A stretch of DNA of 64,000 nucleotides from Ruminococcus flavefaciens (GCF_900108555.1 NZ_FNWV01000008.1:43275-107274); one strand, 5' to 3'. Numbered from the stretch's first letter, positions 14,483 through 24,636 are shown. The notes: generated by a model not told the origin, from the sequence alone. Translations and numbers: made by a program.

Positions 14483-16552
14483 ATGAAATGCAAGATACTT
14501 CACGAAACAAGAGGGCGTATGCGAGTCCGCTTCTGTATAAAGCGAATGACCGTAAAGCAGGCGGATATTGCAGAATATGCACTTTCTGCCGTGATAGGAG
14601 TAACGAGAGTTCAGGTATTTGACCGTACCTGCGATGTGGTCATTGCATATAACTGTGACAGGGACAAGATCGTGCAGAAGCTTTCAAGTTTCTCTTTCGA
14701 TGATGAGAAAAACATATCTCTTGTACCCGAGCAGACAGGCAGAAAACTGAATAAGCATTATGAGGAAAAGCTGGCGGCTGTCGTTATAAGAAGAGGTATA
14801 AATAAGCTGATACTGCCGCAGTCCATTCGCAGGATAATTGCTGTCATAAAAGCTGCAAGGTACATATTTCGCGGACTGAAATGCCTGCTTAAAGGCAGGC
14901 TTGAAGTGTCTGTACTTGACGCTACTGCTATCGGAGTTTCACTTCTCCGCAACGATTTCAAGACCGCAGGCTCGGTGATGTTCCTGCTGAATGTGGGAGA
15001 TATCCTCGACGAATGGACACACAGGAAGTCCATTGACGACCTTGCCCGTACCATGTCTCTTGGAGTAGAACAGGTGTGGACAAAAACTGCCGACGGTCAG
15101 GAAGTCCTCATGTCTGTCAACGAAGTACACAAGGGCGATATGATAGTAGTCAGAACAGGTTCTATGATACCTCTTGACGGCAAGGTCATTTCGGGTGACG
15201 CTATGGTAAATCAGTCCTCTATGACAGGCGAATCCGTGCCTGTTCACAAGAGCGAGGGAGCGTATGTTTACGCAGGAACTGTTGTTGAGGACGGCGAGTG
15301 TACTGTATGTGTGGAGAATACCGCAGGCGGCGGACGCTATGATCGTATCGTCAAGATGATAGAGGAGTCCGAGAAGCTTAAATCCTCCGCCGAGGACAAG
15401 GCTTCACATCTTGCGGATAAGCTTGTACCGTGGAGTCTTGGCGGTACACTGCTCACATGGCTGCTGACAAGAAACGCTGCAAAGGCATTGTCTATACTTA
15501 TGGTGGACTTCTCCTGCGCTCTTAAACTCGCAATGCCTATATCAGTGCTTTCCGCTATGCGTGATTGCAGCCGCGAGGGGATAACTGTCAAGGGCGGACG
15601 TTTCCTCGAAGCTGTTGCGGAGGCTGATACGATAGTTTTTGACAAGACGGGTACGCTCACTCATTCAAGTCCGAGAGTGGCTCAGGTCATAACCTTCGGC
15701 AGACGCGATGAGAACGAAATGCTGCGTCTGGCAGCCTGCCTTGAAGAGCATTATCCACACTCTATCGCAAATGCTGTTGTAGCTGCGGCAGCCGATAAAG
15801 GGCTTGAGCACGAGGAGTTCCACTCAAAGGTAGAGTATGTGGTTGCACACGGTATTTCAAGCATGGTGGAGAATGAGCGTGTACTCATCGGAAGTCATCA
15901 TTTCATTATCGAGGACGAGGGCTGTACTCCGCCCGATGAGCGTATTTTCAGACATCTGCCCAAGGAGTATTCACACCTGTATCTTGCCATAGGCGGAGAA
16001 GTTGCAGCTGTAATATGTATTGAAGATCCGCTCCGTGAAGAAGCTGGCGATGTGGTGAAGAAGCTCCACGAATACGGCATATCCCGAGTTGTAATGATGA
16101 CGGGAGACAACGAACGCACAGCAAAGGCGGTCGCCGAAAAAGTAGGAGTTGACGAGTATCACGCAGAAGTACTTCCTGAGGACAAGGCTGCGTTTATAAG
16201 AGCCGAGCATGAGGCAGGGCGCAAGGTCGTAATGATAGGCGACGGCGTGAACGATTCTCTTGCACTTAGCGAAGCTGATGCAGGTATAGCTATAAGCACA
16301 GGTGCTGCAATTGCCCGTGAAATAGCGGATATAACCATATCTGCCGACGATCTGTACGCACTTGTGGAACTGAAACGAATGAGCAATGCTCTGATGAAGC
16401 GTATCGGCTGGAATTACCGTACGATAATAGGATTTAACGGCGGACTTATCGGACTTGGTGTTCTGGGAGTCCTGCCGCCTGCGACATCTGCGCTGCTGCA
16501 TAATGCTTCAACTCTTGCCATAGGCTTGAAAAGCATGACAGAGCTGAAATAG
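14483..16552 (+). CDS. P1B-type metal-transporting ATPase with SCAL in place of CPx
   Basis: A 689-residue cation pump. An N-terminal HMA-like domain (residues 1-75) lacks the CXXC pair. The phosphorylation motif is DKTGTLT, the actuator motif is MTGESVPV and the hinge GDGVNDSLALSEADAG is intact. The membrane metal site reads VDFSCALKLAMPIS, where copper and zinc pumps have CPC or CPH, which points to another metal such as manganese or iron. ATG 14483 follows AGGAGG; longer readings run through the spacer. Likely an efflux pump guarding against metal overload. Confidence 0.85.
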   Translation: MKCKILHETRGRMRVRFCIKRMTVKQADIAEYALSAVIGVTRVQVFDRTCDVVIAYNCDRDKIVQKLSSFSFDDEKNISLVPEQTGRKLNKHYEEKLAAVVIRRGINKLILPQSIRRIIAVIKAARYIFRGLKCLLKGRLEVSVLDATAIGVSLLRNDFKTAGSVMFLLNVGDILDEWTHRKSIDDLARTMSLGVEQVWTKTADGQEVLMSVNEVHKGDMIVVRTGSMIPLDGKVISGDAMVNQSSMTGESVPVHKSEGAYVYAGTVVEDGECTVCVENTAGGGRYDRIVKMIEESEKLKSSAEDKASHLADKLVPWSLGGTLLTWLLTRNAAKALSILMVDFSCALKLAMPISVLSAMRDCSREGITVKGGRFLEAVAEADTIVFDKTGTLTHSSPRVAQVITFGRRDENEMLRLAACLEEHYPHSIANAVVAAAADKGLEHEEFHSKVEYVVAHGISSMVENERVLIGSHHFIIEDEGCTPPDERIFRHLPKEYSHLYLAIGGEVAAVICIEDPLREEAGDVVKKLHEYGISRVVMMTGDNERTAKAVAEKVGVDEYHAEVLPEDKAAFIRAEHEAGRKVVMIGDGVNDSLALSEADAGIAISTGAAIAREIADITISADDLYALVELKRMSNALMKRIGWNYRTIIGFNGGLIGLGVLGVLPPATSALLHNASTLAIGLKSMTELK

Positions 16553-16566
16553 ATCGGATATACTGA

Positions 16567-16603
16567 AACGCTCAGGAATAAATATCCTGAGCGTTGTTAT
16601 TTT
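16567..16603 (+). terminator. Terminator after the P-type ATPase
   Basis: AACGCTCAGGA and TCCTGAGCGTT form an 11-bp stem, followed by GTTATTTTAT. Confidence 0.8.
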
Positions 16604-16702
16604 ATAGACAAAACTGTAAGCATATTATCCTGCCGACGGCTAATGCCTGTATTATACTTTGATTTGTTTTTCGGGATTTTTTACGGCTTCTTGTGATACA
16701 TA

Positions 16703-16759
16703 TTGACAAGACGATAGATATGTGATATAATTTGTTTCAGGAAGTTATCGTATACTAAC
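16703..16759 (+). promoter_or_regulatory. DtxR-family gene promoter with its own box
   Basis: TTGACA 16703-16708, 17 bp, TATAAT 16726-16731. The box GTTAT-CGTATA-CTAAC at 16744-16759 lies just past the expected +1, which fits autoregulation. Confidence 0.75.
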
Positions 16760-16825
16760 AATATAAAATCGTAATGTCAGCTGTCTTGTGTATGATGATC
16801 TTTAAATAAAAAAGGATGTGCTTTA

Positions 16826-17242
16826 ATGCTTGGAAAAGAAAAAACGGAAAATTATCTTAGAACAATACTAAAAATCCAGGAAACGTGCGGCAGTGCAAGA
16901 GGCATTGATATCGTCGGTGAGCTTGGTGTTTCAAAGCCAACGGTAAGTATTGCTGTGCATGAGCTTGAAAAAGAAGGATATATCCAGTGTACCAACAGCT
17001 ACAATATAATTCTTACAAGGAAAGGCATAGAGCTGGCTAAAAAAATAAAAGGAAGATATTGTTTTTTCCTTTTGATGCTCCGATATATGGGAGTTGGAGA
17101 AGAAAACGCCAAAATTGATGCGTGTAAAATGGAACACAGTATGGGCGATGAGTCATATAAAGCACTTTTGGATTTCTTTCTTCATAATCACCCCGAGATC
17201 GTATCACAAGAGAATAGCGGATTAAAGGAATTATTTTTTTGA
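16826..17242 (+). CDS. DtxR/IdeR-family metal-dependent repressor
   Basis: A 138-residue regulator without the C-terminal SH3-like domain. A winged helix-turn-helix (IDIVGELGVSKPTVSIAVHEL, residues 27-47) is followed by the dimerisation and metal region. IDACKMEH gives C100, E103 and H104, equivalent to the C102, E105 and H106 primary site of DtxR/IdeR; MntR has Glu at the Cys position, so iron is the likelier signal. The ancillary-site residues H79, E83 and H98 appear as R77, F81 and K96. It is the best candidate to bind the GTTAG-N6-CTAAC boxes in this window. Confidence 0.85.
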   Translation: MLGKEKTENYLRTILKIQETCGSARGIDIVGELGVSKPTVSIAVHELEKEGYIQCTNSYNIILTRKGIELAKKIKGRYCFFLLMLRYMGVGEENAKIDACKMEHSMGDESYKALLDFFLHNHPEIVSQENSGLKELFF

Positions 17243-17248
17243 TATTTA

Positions 17249-17264
17249 GTTTGTAGTCACTAAC
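17249..17264. promoter_or_regulatory. DtxR-type box upstream of the methyltransferase
   Basis: GTTTG-TAGTCA-CTAAC, 77 bp before the start codon. Confidence 0.5.
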
Positions 17265-17341
17265 TTAATAAACAATTGAATTTATTATTCGTACCCGAAT
17301 GATCGGGTACAGGAAATAAAAGTAAAAAAGGAGTATCTGTT

Positions 17342-18139
17342 ATGGAACTTAAATTAGGTGATGTTCAAACCACTGCACTTATCCCGCTTGCGGTCAAGGC
17401 AAGTGAGACGCTGCGGAAAAATGCACGTATCAGAGACAATATGGCTGTCGATATCATCAGAACGCTGAACATAGATACAGCGAAGTATGATAAATTCATG
17501 TCCCACGAAGGCATTGTTGCAAGAACGATCATGCTCGACCGTCAGCTCAAAGGTATCATTAAAAGAAATCCTGATACCGTTATCGTAAATGTGGGAGCAG
17601 GCTTTGATGATCGTTTTTCCAGAGTCGATAACGGAAAAATACTGTGGTTCGACCTTGATCTTCCAGATGCGATAGCTGCAAGAAGAAAGGCTTTCCCTGA
17701 GCGTGAACGTGTTACCATGATAGCAGGAAGTGCATTGGAGGACAGCTGGTGCGGACAGGTAAGGGAGTCTCTTGCTGGCAGAAAGTCAAAGCCCGTTATC
17801 ATCGCTGAAGGATTATTCATGTACCTGACACTTGAACAGATACGTACATTTCTCGAAGTGCTGAAAAATAATTTCCCTGACGGCGGTACTCTTATCGCAG
17901 AGCAGAACTGCAAGATGATGCAGAAAAACGAAAAACATCATGATACAGTAAAAAACACCAATGCACACTTCGTGTCGGGTACGGATTCGGGGCAGGAGAT
18001 AGCCGATCTGACAGACGGCATACAATTCGTGGAGGAACACAGCTTCAATGAAGAAATGAAAAAATACAGTATTCGTGCGAAAATTTTTGCGCTTCTTCTG
18101 CCAAAGTTAAATGACCGCTGGGCGACTTTCACATGGTAA
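17342..18139 (+). CDS. LCMT-type (COG3315) SAM-dependent methyltransferase
   Basis: A 265-residue protein of the leucine carboxyl methyltransferase/polyketide O-methyltransferase fold. The signature parts are ARTIMLDRQL (59-68), the SAM loop VIVNVGAGFDDRFSR, the acidic WFDLDLPDAIAARR and IIAEGLFMYLTLEQI. In bacteria the family methylates small molecules or protein carboxyl groups; here the substrate is unknown. Placement between the DtxR-family gene and the ZIP transporter, with its own box, suggests a metal-linked role. The start follows AAAAGGAG. Confidence 0.75.
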   Translation: MELKLGDVQTTALIPLAVKASETLRKNARIRDNMAVDIIRTLNIDTAKYDKFMSHEGIVARTIMLDRQLKGIIKRNPDTVIVNVGAGFDDRFSRVDNGKILWFDLDLPDAIAARRKAFPERERVTMIAGSALEDSWCGQVRESLAGRKSKPVIIAEGLFMYLTLEQIRTFLEVLKNNFPDGGTLIAEQNCKMMQKNEKHHDTVKNTNAHFVSGTDSGQEIADLTDGIQFVEEHSFNEEMKKYSIRAKIFALLLPKLNDRWATFTW

Positions 18140-18246
18140 CTTTGTTCTGAGACCGTTACTGCACAGCTTGACTTGATACGTTTATAAAGCTCTGCGCAGG
18201 CTATTTACATTATGACAGCTGATAAGGTAAAGAAAGGTAGTTTATT

Positions 18247-19029
18247 ATGCAAAGAGAAGTTACAACAGGATTGCTGCTGCCGTTTCTTGGTACAGCGGTC
18301 GGTTCAGCCTGTGTATTCTTCATGAAGCACAGTCTGAGCAAACAAATACAGCGAGCGTTGACAGGCTTTGCAGCAGGCGTTATGACGGCTGCTTCGATAT
18401 GGAGCCTTATCATTCCTGCAATGGATATGTCAGAAGATAAAGGCAAGCTTGCTTTTCTGCCTGCTGTTATCGGCTTTTGGTGCGGTATACTTTTTCTTCT
18501 GCTTCTTGACAGTGTTATACCTCATCTGCACATGAATGCCGAAAAAGCTGAGGGCGTACCGTCACGGCTTGCGAGAACGACTATGATGGTGCTTGCGGTA
18601 ACTCTTCATAATATCCCCGAAGGTATGGCTGTAGGTATAGTTTATGCAGGCTTTCTGTCGGGCTCATCTGATATGACATCGGGTGGAGCGTTTGCATTGG
18701 CTCTTGGAATTGCGATACAGAATTTCCCCGAAGGCGCGATCATTTCCATGCCGCTTCACGCCGAGGGAAAAAGCAAAGGCAGAGCATTTGCGGACGGTGT
18801 GCTTTCGGGGATTGTTGAACCGATGGGAGCGGCACTTACGATACTGTTTGCAGGACTTTTCCTGCCTGCAATGCCTTATTTACTGAGCTTTGCCGCAGGT
18901 GCTATGATATATGTGGTCGTTGAGGAGCTCATACCCGAAATGTCAGAGGGTGAACATTCAAATATCGGCGTTATCATGTTTTCTGTGGGATTTACGCTCA
19001 TGATGATACTTGATGTTGCACTCGGATAA
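18247..19029 (+). CDS. ZIP-family metal transporter
   Basis: A 260-residue protein with eight predicted membrane helices. The ZIP metal-site motifs are present: HNIPEGMAVG in helix 4 and QNFPEGAIISMP in helix 5. The bacterial GufA/ZupT-like members move Zn, Fe or Mn into the cell. The central loop is short and not His-rich. No GTTAG-N6-CTAAC box was found in the 107 bp upstream, so it may be read from the methyltransferase promoter or expressed constitutively. Confidence 0.88.
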   Translation: MQREVTTGLLLPFLGTAVGSACVFFMKHSLSKQIQRALTGFAAGVMTAASIWSLIIPAMDMSEDKGKLAFLPAVIGFWCGILFLLLLDSVIPHLHMNAEKAEGVPSRLARTTMMVLAVTLHNIPEGMAVGIVYAGFLSGSSDMTSGGAFALALGIAIQNFPEGAIISMPLHAEGKSKGRAFADGVLSGIVEPMGAALTILFAGLFLPAMPYLLSFAAGAMIYVVVEELIPEMSEGEHSNIGVIMFSVGFTLMMILDVALG

Positions 19030-19045
19030 AAGCGTATATAATGCA

Positions 19046-19082
19046 AACTCGCCTGTACCGAAAAGTACAGGCGAGTTTTGTT
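19046..19082. terminator. Terminator between convergent ZIP and enolase genes
   Basis: AACTCGCCTGTAC and GTACAGGCGAGTT flank a 6-nt loop and are followed by TTGTTAT on the plus strand. Confidence 0.85.
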
Positions 19083-19125
19083 ATAAAAAAATAGGAAGGT
19101 CCATGAAGATATCAGTATCGTATAC

Positions 19126-20502
<1,377 letters not shown>

Positions 20503-20706
20503 TTATGTTTATCAAGGCGGCCGACAAAGGCATACAGCGTATGGCGAGAAGTACAACGGTGATAAACGGAATTTCAGTCGAAAGATATGGATAGATCACA
20601 GTAAAGGCGAGCATCAACATTATTGACGTTGCAGGCTCTTGTATGCAGGATATTCGTACCTTATCATTTTTAAACCTGAAAGGAGCCTGCTATAATGATT
20701 TATTCT

Positions 20707-20757
20707 GTTAGAAATAACTAACATAAATATTATATCATTATATAACATTTTTGTCAA
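20707..20757 (-). promoter_or_regulatory. Leftward promoter with DtxR-type box on +1, facing enolase
   Basis: On the minus strand TTGACA (20757-20752), 17 bp, TATAAT (20734-20729), then the box GTTAG-AAATAA-CTAAC at 20707-20722, 7 bp past the -10. It would give a leader of about 300 nt before enolase. Confidence 0.65.
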
Positions 20758-20919
20758 TGGATATTTATCAGTTTGTCAATACTAATATAATGAGATAAGC
20801 ATTTGGTGATTATAGTGTTGGAATTGACTGAATATATTTAATGTTTATATAACAAAACATCAGTTAAAGCTGCTTCACAGCGTAAAGCCTTTAGTTCATG
20901 CTGATAATTAATGAAATGC

Positions 20920-20985
20920 CGTATTATATACTAAGTAACAAAAAATATGTTAGTCAAAGCTCACAATATGTTACAGTATACAAAC
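20920..20985. promoter_or_regulatory. Array of three DtxR-type boxes upstream of feo
   Basis: CGTAT-TATATA-CTAAG (20920-20935), GTTAG-TCAAAG-CTCAC (20949-20964) and GTTAC-AGTATA-CAAAC (20970-20985). Each is weaker than the promoter-proximal boxes, but they are closely clustered. Confidence 0.45.
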
Positions 20986-21010
20986 ATTGTAAAAAACAAC
21001 TTTTAAACGG

Positions 21011-21061
21011 TTGACAAATCGCAGCTGTGGTGATAATATAAATATGTTATATAGCACTAAC
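21011..21061 (+). promoter_or_regulatory. feo promoter with DtxR-type box on +1
   Basis: TTGACA 21011-21016, 17 bp, TAATAT 21034-21039, then the box GTTAT-ATAGCA-CTAAC at 21046-21061, starting at the expected +1. Confidence 0.75.
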
Positions 21062-21123
21062 CCATAATCAAATATTCTCTACATAACTGAATACAAAATA
21101 ATAAATGAAACGGAAGGATGAAA

Positions 21124-21336
21124 ATGATGCCGTTAAGTTTAGCAGAGCCCGAAAAGGAACTGACTATCAAGAAGCTGGGAGGTACTCCCGAGATACGTCA
21201 GCATCTTGAAAATCTGGGATTTACAGTGGGGGGGACAGTCAAGCTCATAAACGTGCTTGGGGAAAATGTCATCGTTAAGGTGAAGGAGTCACGCATCGCT
21301 ATCGGTGCAGATATGGCACGGAGAATAATGGTCTGA
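21124..21336 (+). CDS. feoA: FeoA domain protein 1
   Basis: A 70-residue SH3-like protein. The core ENLGFTVGGTVKLINVLGENVIVKVKESRIAIGADMARRIMV is typical of FeoA, the small cytosolic partner of FeoB. GGAAGG abuts an ATG at 21118, so the ATG at 21124 (6 nt spacing) is the better start; ATG 21127 is also possible. It opens the Fe(II) uptake operon. Confidence 0.9.
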   Translation: MMPLSLAEPEKELTIKKLGGTPEIRQHLENLGFTVGGTVKLINVLGENVIVKVKESRIAIGADMARRIMV

Positions 21337-21349
21337 TAGGAGTGAGAAT

Positions 21350-21571
21350 ATGAAAACACTTAGAGAAACAGCTGTAGGTTCAACAGCAAAGGTGAAGAAG
21401 CTCCACGGCGAGGGGGCGATAAAACGCCGTATCATGGATATGGGACTTACAAAGGGTACAGAGGTATTCGTCCGCAAGGTCGCTCCGCTTGGAGATCCGA
21501 TCGAGATAAAGGTGCGCGGCTATGAGCTTTCGCTCAGAAAGGCAGACGCTGAGCTTATCGAGGTCGAATAA
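21350..21571 (+). CDS. feoA: FeoA domain protein 2
   Basis: A 73-residue second FeoA with the usual pattern KLHGEGAIKRRIMDMGLTKGTEVFVRKVAPLGDPIEIKVRGYELSLRKADAELI. Two adjacent feoA genes before feoB are common in Clostridia. It is 13 bp after the first with an AGGAGTGA ribosome site. Confidence 0.93.
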   Translation: MKTLRETAVGSTAKVKKLHGEGAIKRRIMDMGLTKGTEVFVRKVAPLGDPIEIKVRGYELSLRKADAELIEVE

Positions 21572-21646
21572 CTATAACAAGGACTATGCTAAGTCCTTGA
21601 ATTTTAACAAAATGTTAGTTTCAAATAACATGAAAGGAAGATATAA

Positions 21647-24058
21647 ATGGAACTGCGAATAGCACTTGCAGGCAACCCTAATGCAGGCAAGACCACTCTG
21701 TTCAATGCGCTTACGGGTTCAAATCAGTTCGTAGGAAACTGGCCCGGAGTTACTGTTGAGAAGAAGGAGGGAAAGCTGAAAAAGCACAGTGATGTCATCA
21801 TCACCGATCTGCCGGGTATCTATTCTTTATCGCCCTATACTCTCGAAGAAGTCGTTGCAAGAAACTACCTTATAGAAACCAGACCTGACGCTATACTCAA
21901 TATCATTGACGGCACAAACCTTGAACGTAATCTCTACCTTACCACTCAGCTCGTTGAACTTGGAATACCTGTAGTTATCGCTATCAATATGATGGATGTG
22001 GTAAACAAAAACGGGGACAAAATAAAGATAGACGAGCTTTCAAAGCAGCTGGGCTGCAAGATAGTTGAGATCTCCGCACTGAAAGGTACGGGAGTTGACG
22101 AAGCTGCCGAGGCTGCAATAGCTGCTGCAAGAAACAGCAAGACTATCCCACAGCACACATTCAGCGGTCCTGTTGAACACGCTATCGCTCATATCGAAGA
22201 AGCTGTTCTTCACGATATGCCCGAGGAGCAGCAGCGCTGGTACGCTATAAAGGTATTCGAGCGCGATGAAAAGGTGCTGGAGAAGCTGAATATCTTGGAA
22301 AGCATACATAAGCACATAGAAGATGATATCGTTGCTGCTGAAAAGGAGCTTGACGACGACGCTGAGAGCATCATCACCAATGAGCGTTACATCTATATAG
22401 CTGAAGTTATAAAGGCTTGCTACAGGAAGAAAAACGCAGGCAGCCTTACAGCTTCGGATAAGATAGACAAGATCGTTACGAACCGCTGGCTTGGACTTCC
22501 TATATTTGCAGTGATAATGACACTTGTATATCTCATTGCAATGAAAGGTCCGGGAGCCTGGGCTACGGACTGGACTAACGATAATCTCTTTGACGAAGGC
22601 TTCCACCTTTTCGGTATCGGTTCATCAAAGTATTCTGAAATTGCAGATGAATATGCAGGCGCACAGCAGATAATCGACGGCTATGACGCATATATCGAGG
22701 AAAACGGTGCAGCTCCCGACGGCGAGTTCACTTACTCTGTCGAGGACGAGGAAACACTCGAAACAACAGATGAAACTGCAACTATCGAGGACTACAACGA
22801 TGCACTTGCAACTATTGAGCGTATCGGTGAAGAACCTGATCCTGCGGACTACGGCGTATTCATACCAAGTATCCCCAATCTTGCTGAAAGAGGTCTTGAC
22901 AAAATTGGTGCAGCTGACTGGCTGAAAAGTCTTATCCTTGACGGCATTATCGCAGGTGTGGGCGCAGTTCTCGGATTTGTACCGCAGATGTTAGTACTGT
23001 TCTTCCTGCTTGCTTTCCTTGAAGCCTGTGGATATATGGCTCGTATCGCATTCGTACTCGACCGCGTGTTCAGAAAGTTCGGTCTCTCGGGTAAATCCTT
23101 CATTCCTATGCTTGTAGGCGTAGGCTGCGGAGTTCCTGGTATCATGGCTTCAAGAACTATCGAAAATGAGCGCGACAGACGTATGACTATCATCACTACC
23201 ACGTTCATTCCCTGCGGTGCGAAAGTACCGTTCATTGCAATGATAGCAGGAGCTATTTTCGGCGGTTCACCGCTTATCTCGGTATCAGCATACTTCATCG
23301 GTATGGCTGCTATAATCATATCGGGTATAATGCTGAAAAAGACGGCTATGTTCTCAGGCGAGCCTGCACCATTCGTTATGGAGCTCCCTGCATACCATAT
23401 GCCTACACTCAGCAATGTTCTCCGCTCAATGTGGGAGCGCGGCTGGTCCTTTATTAAAAAGGCAGGCTCTATCATACTTATCTCAACGATCATCATCTGG
23501 TTCCTGTCACGTTTCGGAACAGTTGACGGCAGTTTTACAATGCTTGAAGAAGATCAGCTTGACAGCTCGCTCCTTGCAAGCTTCGGCTCACTTATTGCGT
23601 GGATATTCTCACCTTTGGGCTGGGGCAACTGGCAGGCAGCCGTTGCATCTATCACAGGTCTCGTTGCAAAGGAAAATATTGTCGGAACTATGGGTGTTCT
23701 TTACGGCGGAGGCGACGGAACTGTATGGCAGACACTTGCATCAAAGTTCACAAGCATCACAGGCTTCTCTTTCCTTGTGTTCAATCTGCTCTGCGCACCA
23801 TGCTTTGCAGCTATCGGAGCTATCAAGCGTGAGATGAATAATGCAAAATGGACAGCATTTGCTATCATTTATCAGTGCGGATTTGCTTACGCTGTTGCAC
23901 TTATGATAACACAGTTTGGCGGACTTTTCACAGGCGAGTCAAACATTATCGGTGTTATTGCAGCAGCTGCAATACTTGTATTCATGTGCTATATGCTCTT
24001 TGTGAAGAAGTATCACGAAGCTTCAAAGCTCAAGGGCAATGTAAAGGTAAAAGCGTAA
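21647..24058 (+). CDS. feoB: Ferrous iron transporter FeoB with a long acidic extracytoplasmic insert
   Basis: An 803-residue Fe(II) permease. The N-terminal G domain has GNPNAGKT (9-16), DLPG (54-57) and NMMD. A helical spacer follows, then the membrane part with the Cys-containing gates VGVGCGVPG and PCGAKVPF. It is roughly 100 residues longer than a typical FeoB. The extra length is an acidic, Tyr/Glu-rich segment at about residues 306-418, between the first membrane helix and the next, so it should lie outside the cell. It could collect or position iron. Confidence 0.95.
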   Translation: MELRIALAGNPNAGKTTLFNALTGSNQFVGNWPGVTVEKKEGKLKKHSDVIITDLPGIYSLSPYTLEEVVARNYLIETRPDAILNIIDGTNLERNLYLTTQLVELGIPVVIAINMMDVVNKNGDKIKIDELSKQLGCKIVEISALKGTGVDEAAEAAIAAARNSKTIPQHTFSGPVEHAIAHIEEAVLHDMPEEQQRWYAIKVFERDEKVLEKLNILESIHKHIEDDIVAAEKELDDDAESIITNERYIYIAEVIKACYRKKNAGSLTASDKIDKIVTNRWLGLPIFAVIMTLVYLIAMKGPGAWATDWTNDNLFDEGFHLFGIGSSKYSEIADEYAGAQQIIDGYDAYIEENGAAPDGEFTYSVEDEETLETTDETATIEDYNDALATIERIGEEPDPADYGVFIPSIPNLAERGLDKIGAADWLKSLILDGIIAGVGAVLGFVPQMLVLFFLLAFLEACGYMARIAFVLDRVFRKFGLSGKSFIPMLVGVGCGVPGIMASRTIENERDRRMTIITTTFIPCGAKVPFIAMIAGAIFGGSPLISVSAYFIGMAAIIISGIMLKKTAMFSGEPAPFVMELPAYHMPTLSNVLRSMWERGWSFIKKAGSIILISTIIIWFLSRFGTVDGSFTMLEEDQLDSSLLASFGSLIAWIFSPLGWGNWQAAVASITGLVAKENIVGTMGVLYGGGDGTVWQTLASKFTSITGFSFLVFNLLCAPCFAAIGAIKREMNNAKWTAFAIIYQCGFAYAVALMITQFGGLFTGESNIIGVIAAAAILVFMCYMLFVKKYHEASKLKGNVKVKA

Positions 24059-24077
24059 GGCTTTAAGGAGTGGTAAT

Positions 24078-24248
24078 ATGCTGGCGTGGCTGACTGAAAA
24101 TCTTGGTACTATCATCGTATCACTTATACTCATTGCTGTAGTCTTACTTATCATCGTAAAGATGATAAAGGACAAGAAAAGCGGCAAGGGTTCATGCGGC
24201 TGCGGCTGCGAACACTGCGCTATGCACGGGAAGTGCCATACAAAATAA
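24078..24248 (+). CDS. FeoB-associated Cys-rich membrane peptide
   Basis: A 56-residue protein: one N-terminal membrane helix (IIVSLILIAVVLLIIVKM), a Lys-rich stretch, then a tail with CGCGCEHCAMHGKCH. This is the layout of the FeoB-associated Cys-rich family that follows feoB in many Firmicutes and may act as the FeoC equivalent. GGAGTGG precedes the ATG, 19 bp after feoB. Confidence 0.88.
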   Translation: MLAWLTENLGTIIVSLILIAVVLLIIVKMIKDKKSGKGSCGCGCEHCAMHGKCHTK

Positions 24249-24268
24249 ACATCGATCATCATAACAAC

Positions 24269-24290
24269 GGGGCGATGCAGTCATCGCCCC
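24269..24290. terminator. GGGGCGATG hairpin after the feo genes
   Basis: GGGGCGATG and CATCGCCCC form a 9-bp stem with a 4-nt loop but no T tract follows. It is more likely an attenuator or processing hairpin than a full terminator. Confidence 0.45.
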
Positions 24291-24306
24291 ATACAAAAGC
24301 ACATTT

Positions 24307-24322
24307 GTTAGTATAAGCTAAT
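24307..24322. promoter_or_regulatory. DtxR-type box before the DUF2325 gene
   Basis: GTTAG-TATAAG-CTAAT, 14 bp before the start codon. The left half matches the consensus perfectly. No convincing -35 was seen, so it may act as a roadblock to read-through from feo. Confidence 0.6.
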
Positions 24323-24336
24323 ATAAGGAGGTAAAA

Positions 24337-24636
24337 ATGAGCATAGTAATCGTTGGCGGCAATGACCGCATGGCAACACGTTATCAGGATATCTGCAAAT
24401 CATTCAACCACAAGTCCAAGGTCTTCACTCAAATGCCTGCGGACTTCGAGAACAAGCTTGGTACTCCTGATCTTATGGTAGTTTTCACGGGGACTTGTTC
24501 CCATAAAATGCTTGGAGCAGTAAAGAAAAGCTCCGAGAAAAACGGCGTGCCTGTTGAGCACGTTCACAGCTCCAGCGTAAGTGCGCTGAAGCAGCTTCTT
24601 ACTGACATTAAGGGGAAAAAATATGTCCGAAGTTGA
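24337..24636 (+). CDS. DUF2325 domain protein
   Basis: A 99-residue cytosolic protein beginning SIVIVGGNDRMATRYQDICKSF, with GTCSHKM near residue 52 and a final SSSVSALKQLL. This is the DUF2325 pattern (VGG...R, SH, and S-x-S near the end), a family often seen beside iron and redox genes but without a proven function. It overlaps the next gene by 14 nt, so the two are translationally coupled. Confidence 0.8.
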   Translation: MSIVIVGGNDRMATRYQDICKSFNHKSKVFTQMPADFENKLGTPDLMVVFTGTCSHKMLGAVKKSSEKNGVPVEHVHSSSVSALKQLLTDIKGKKYVRS

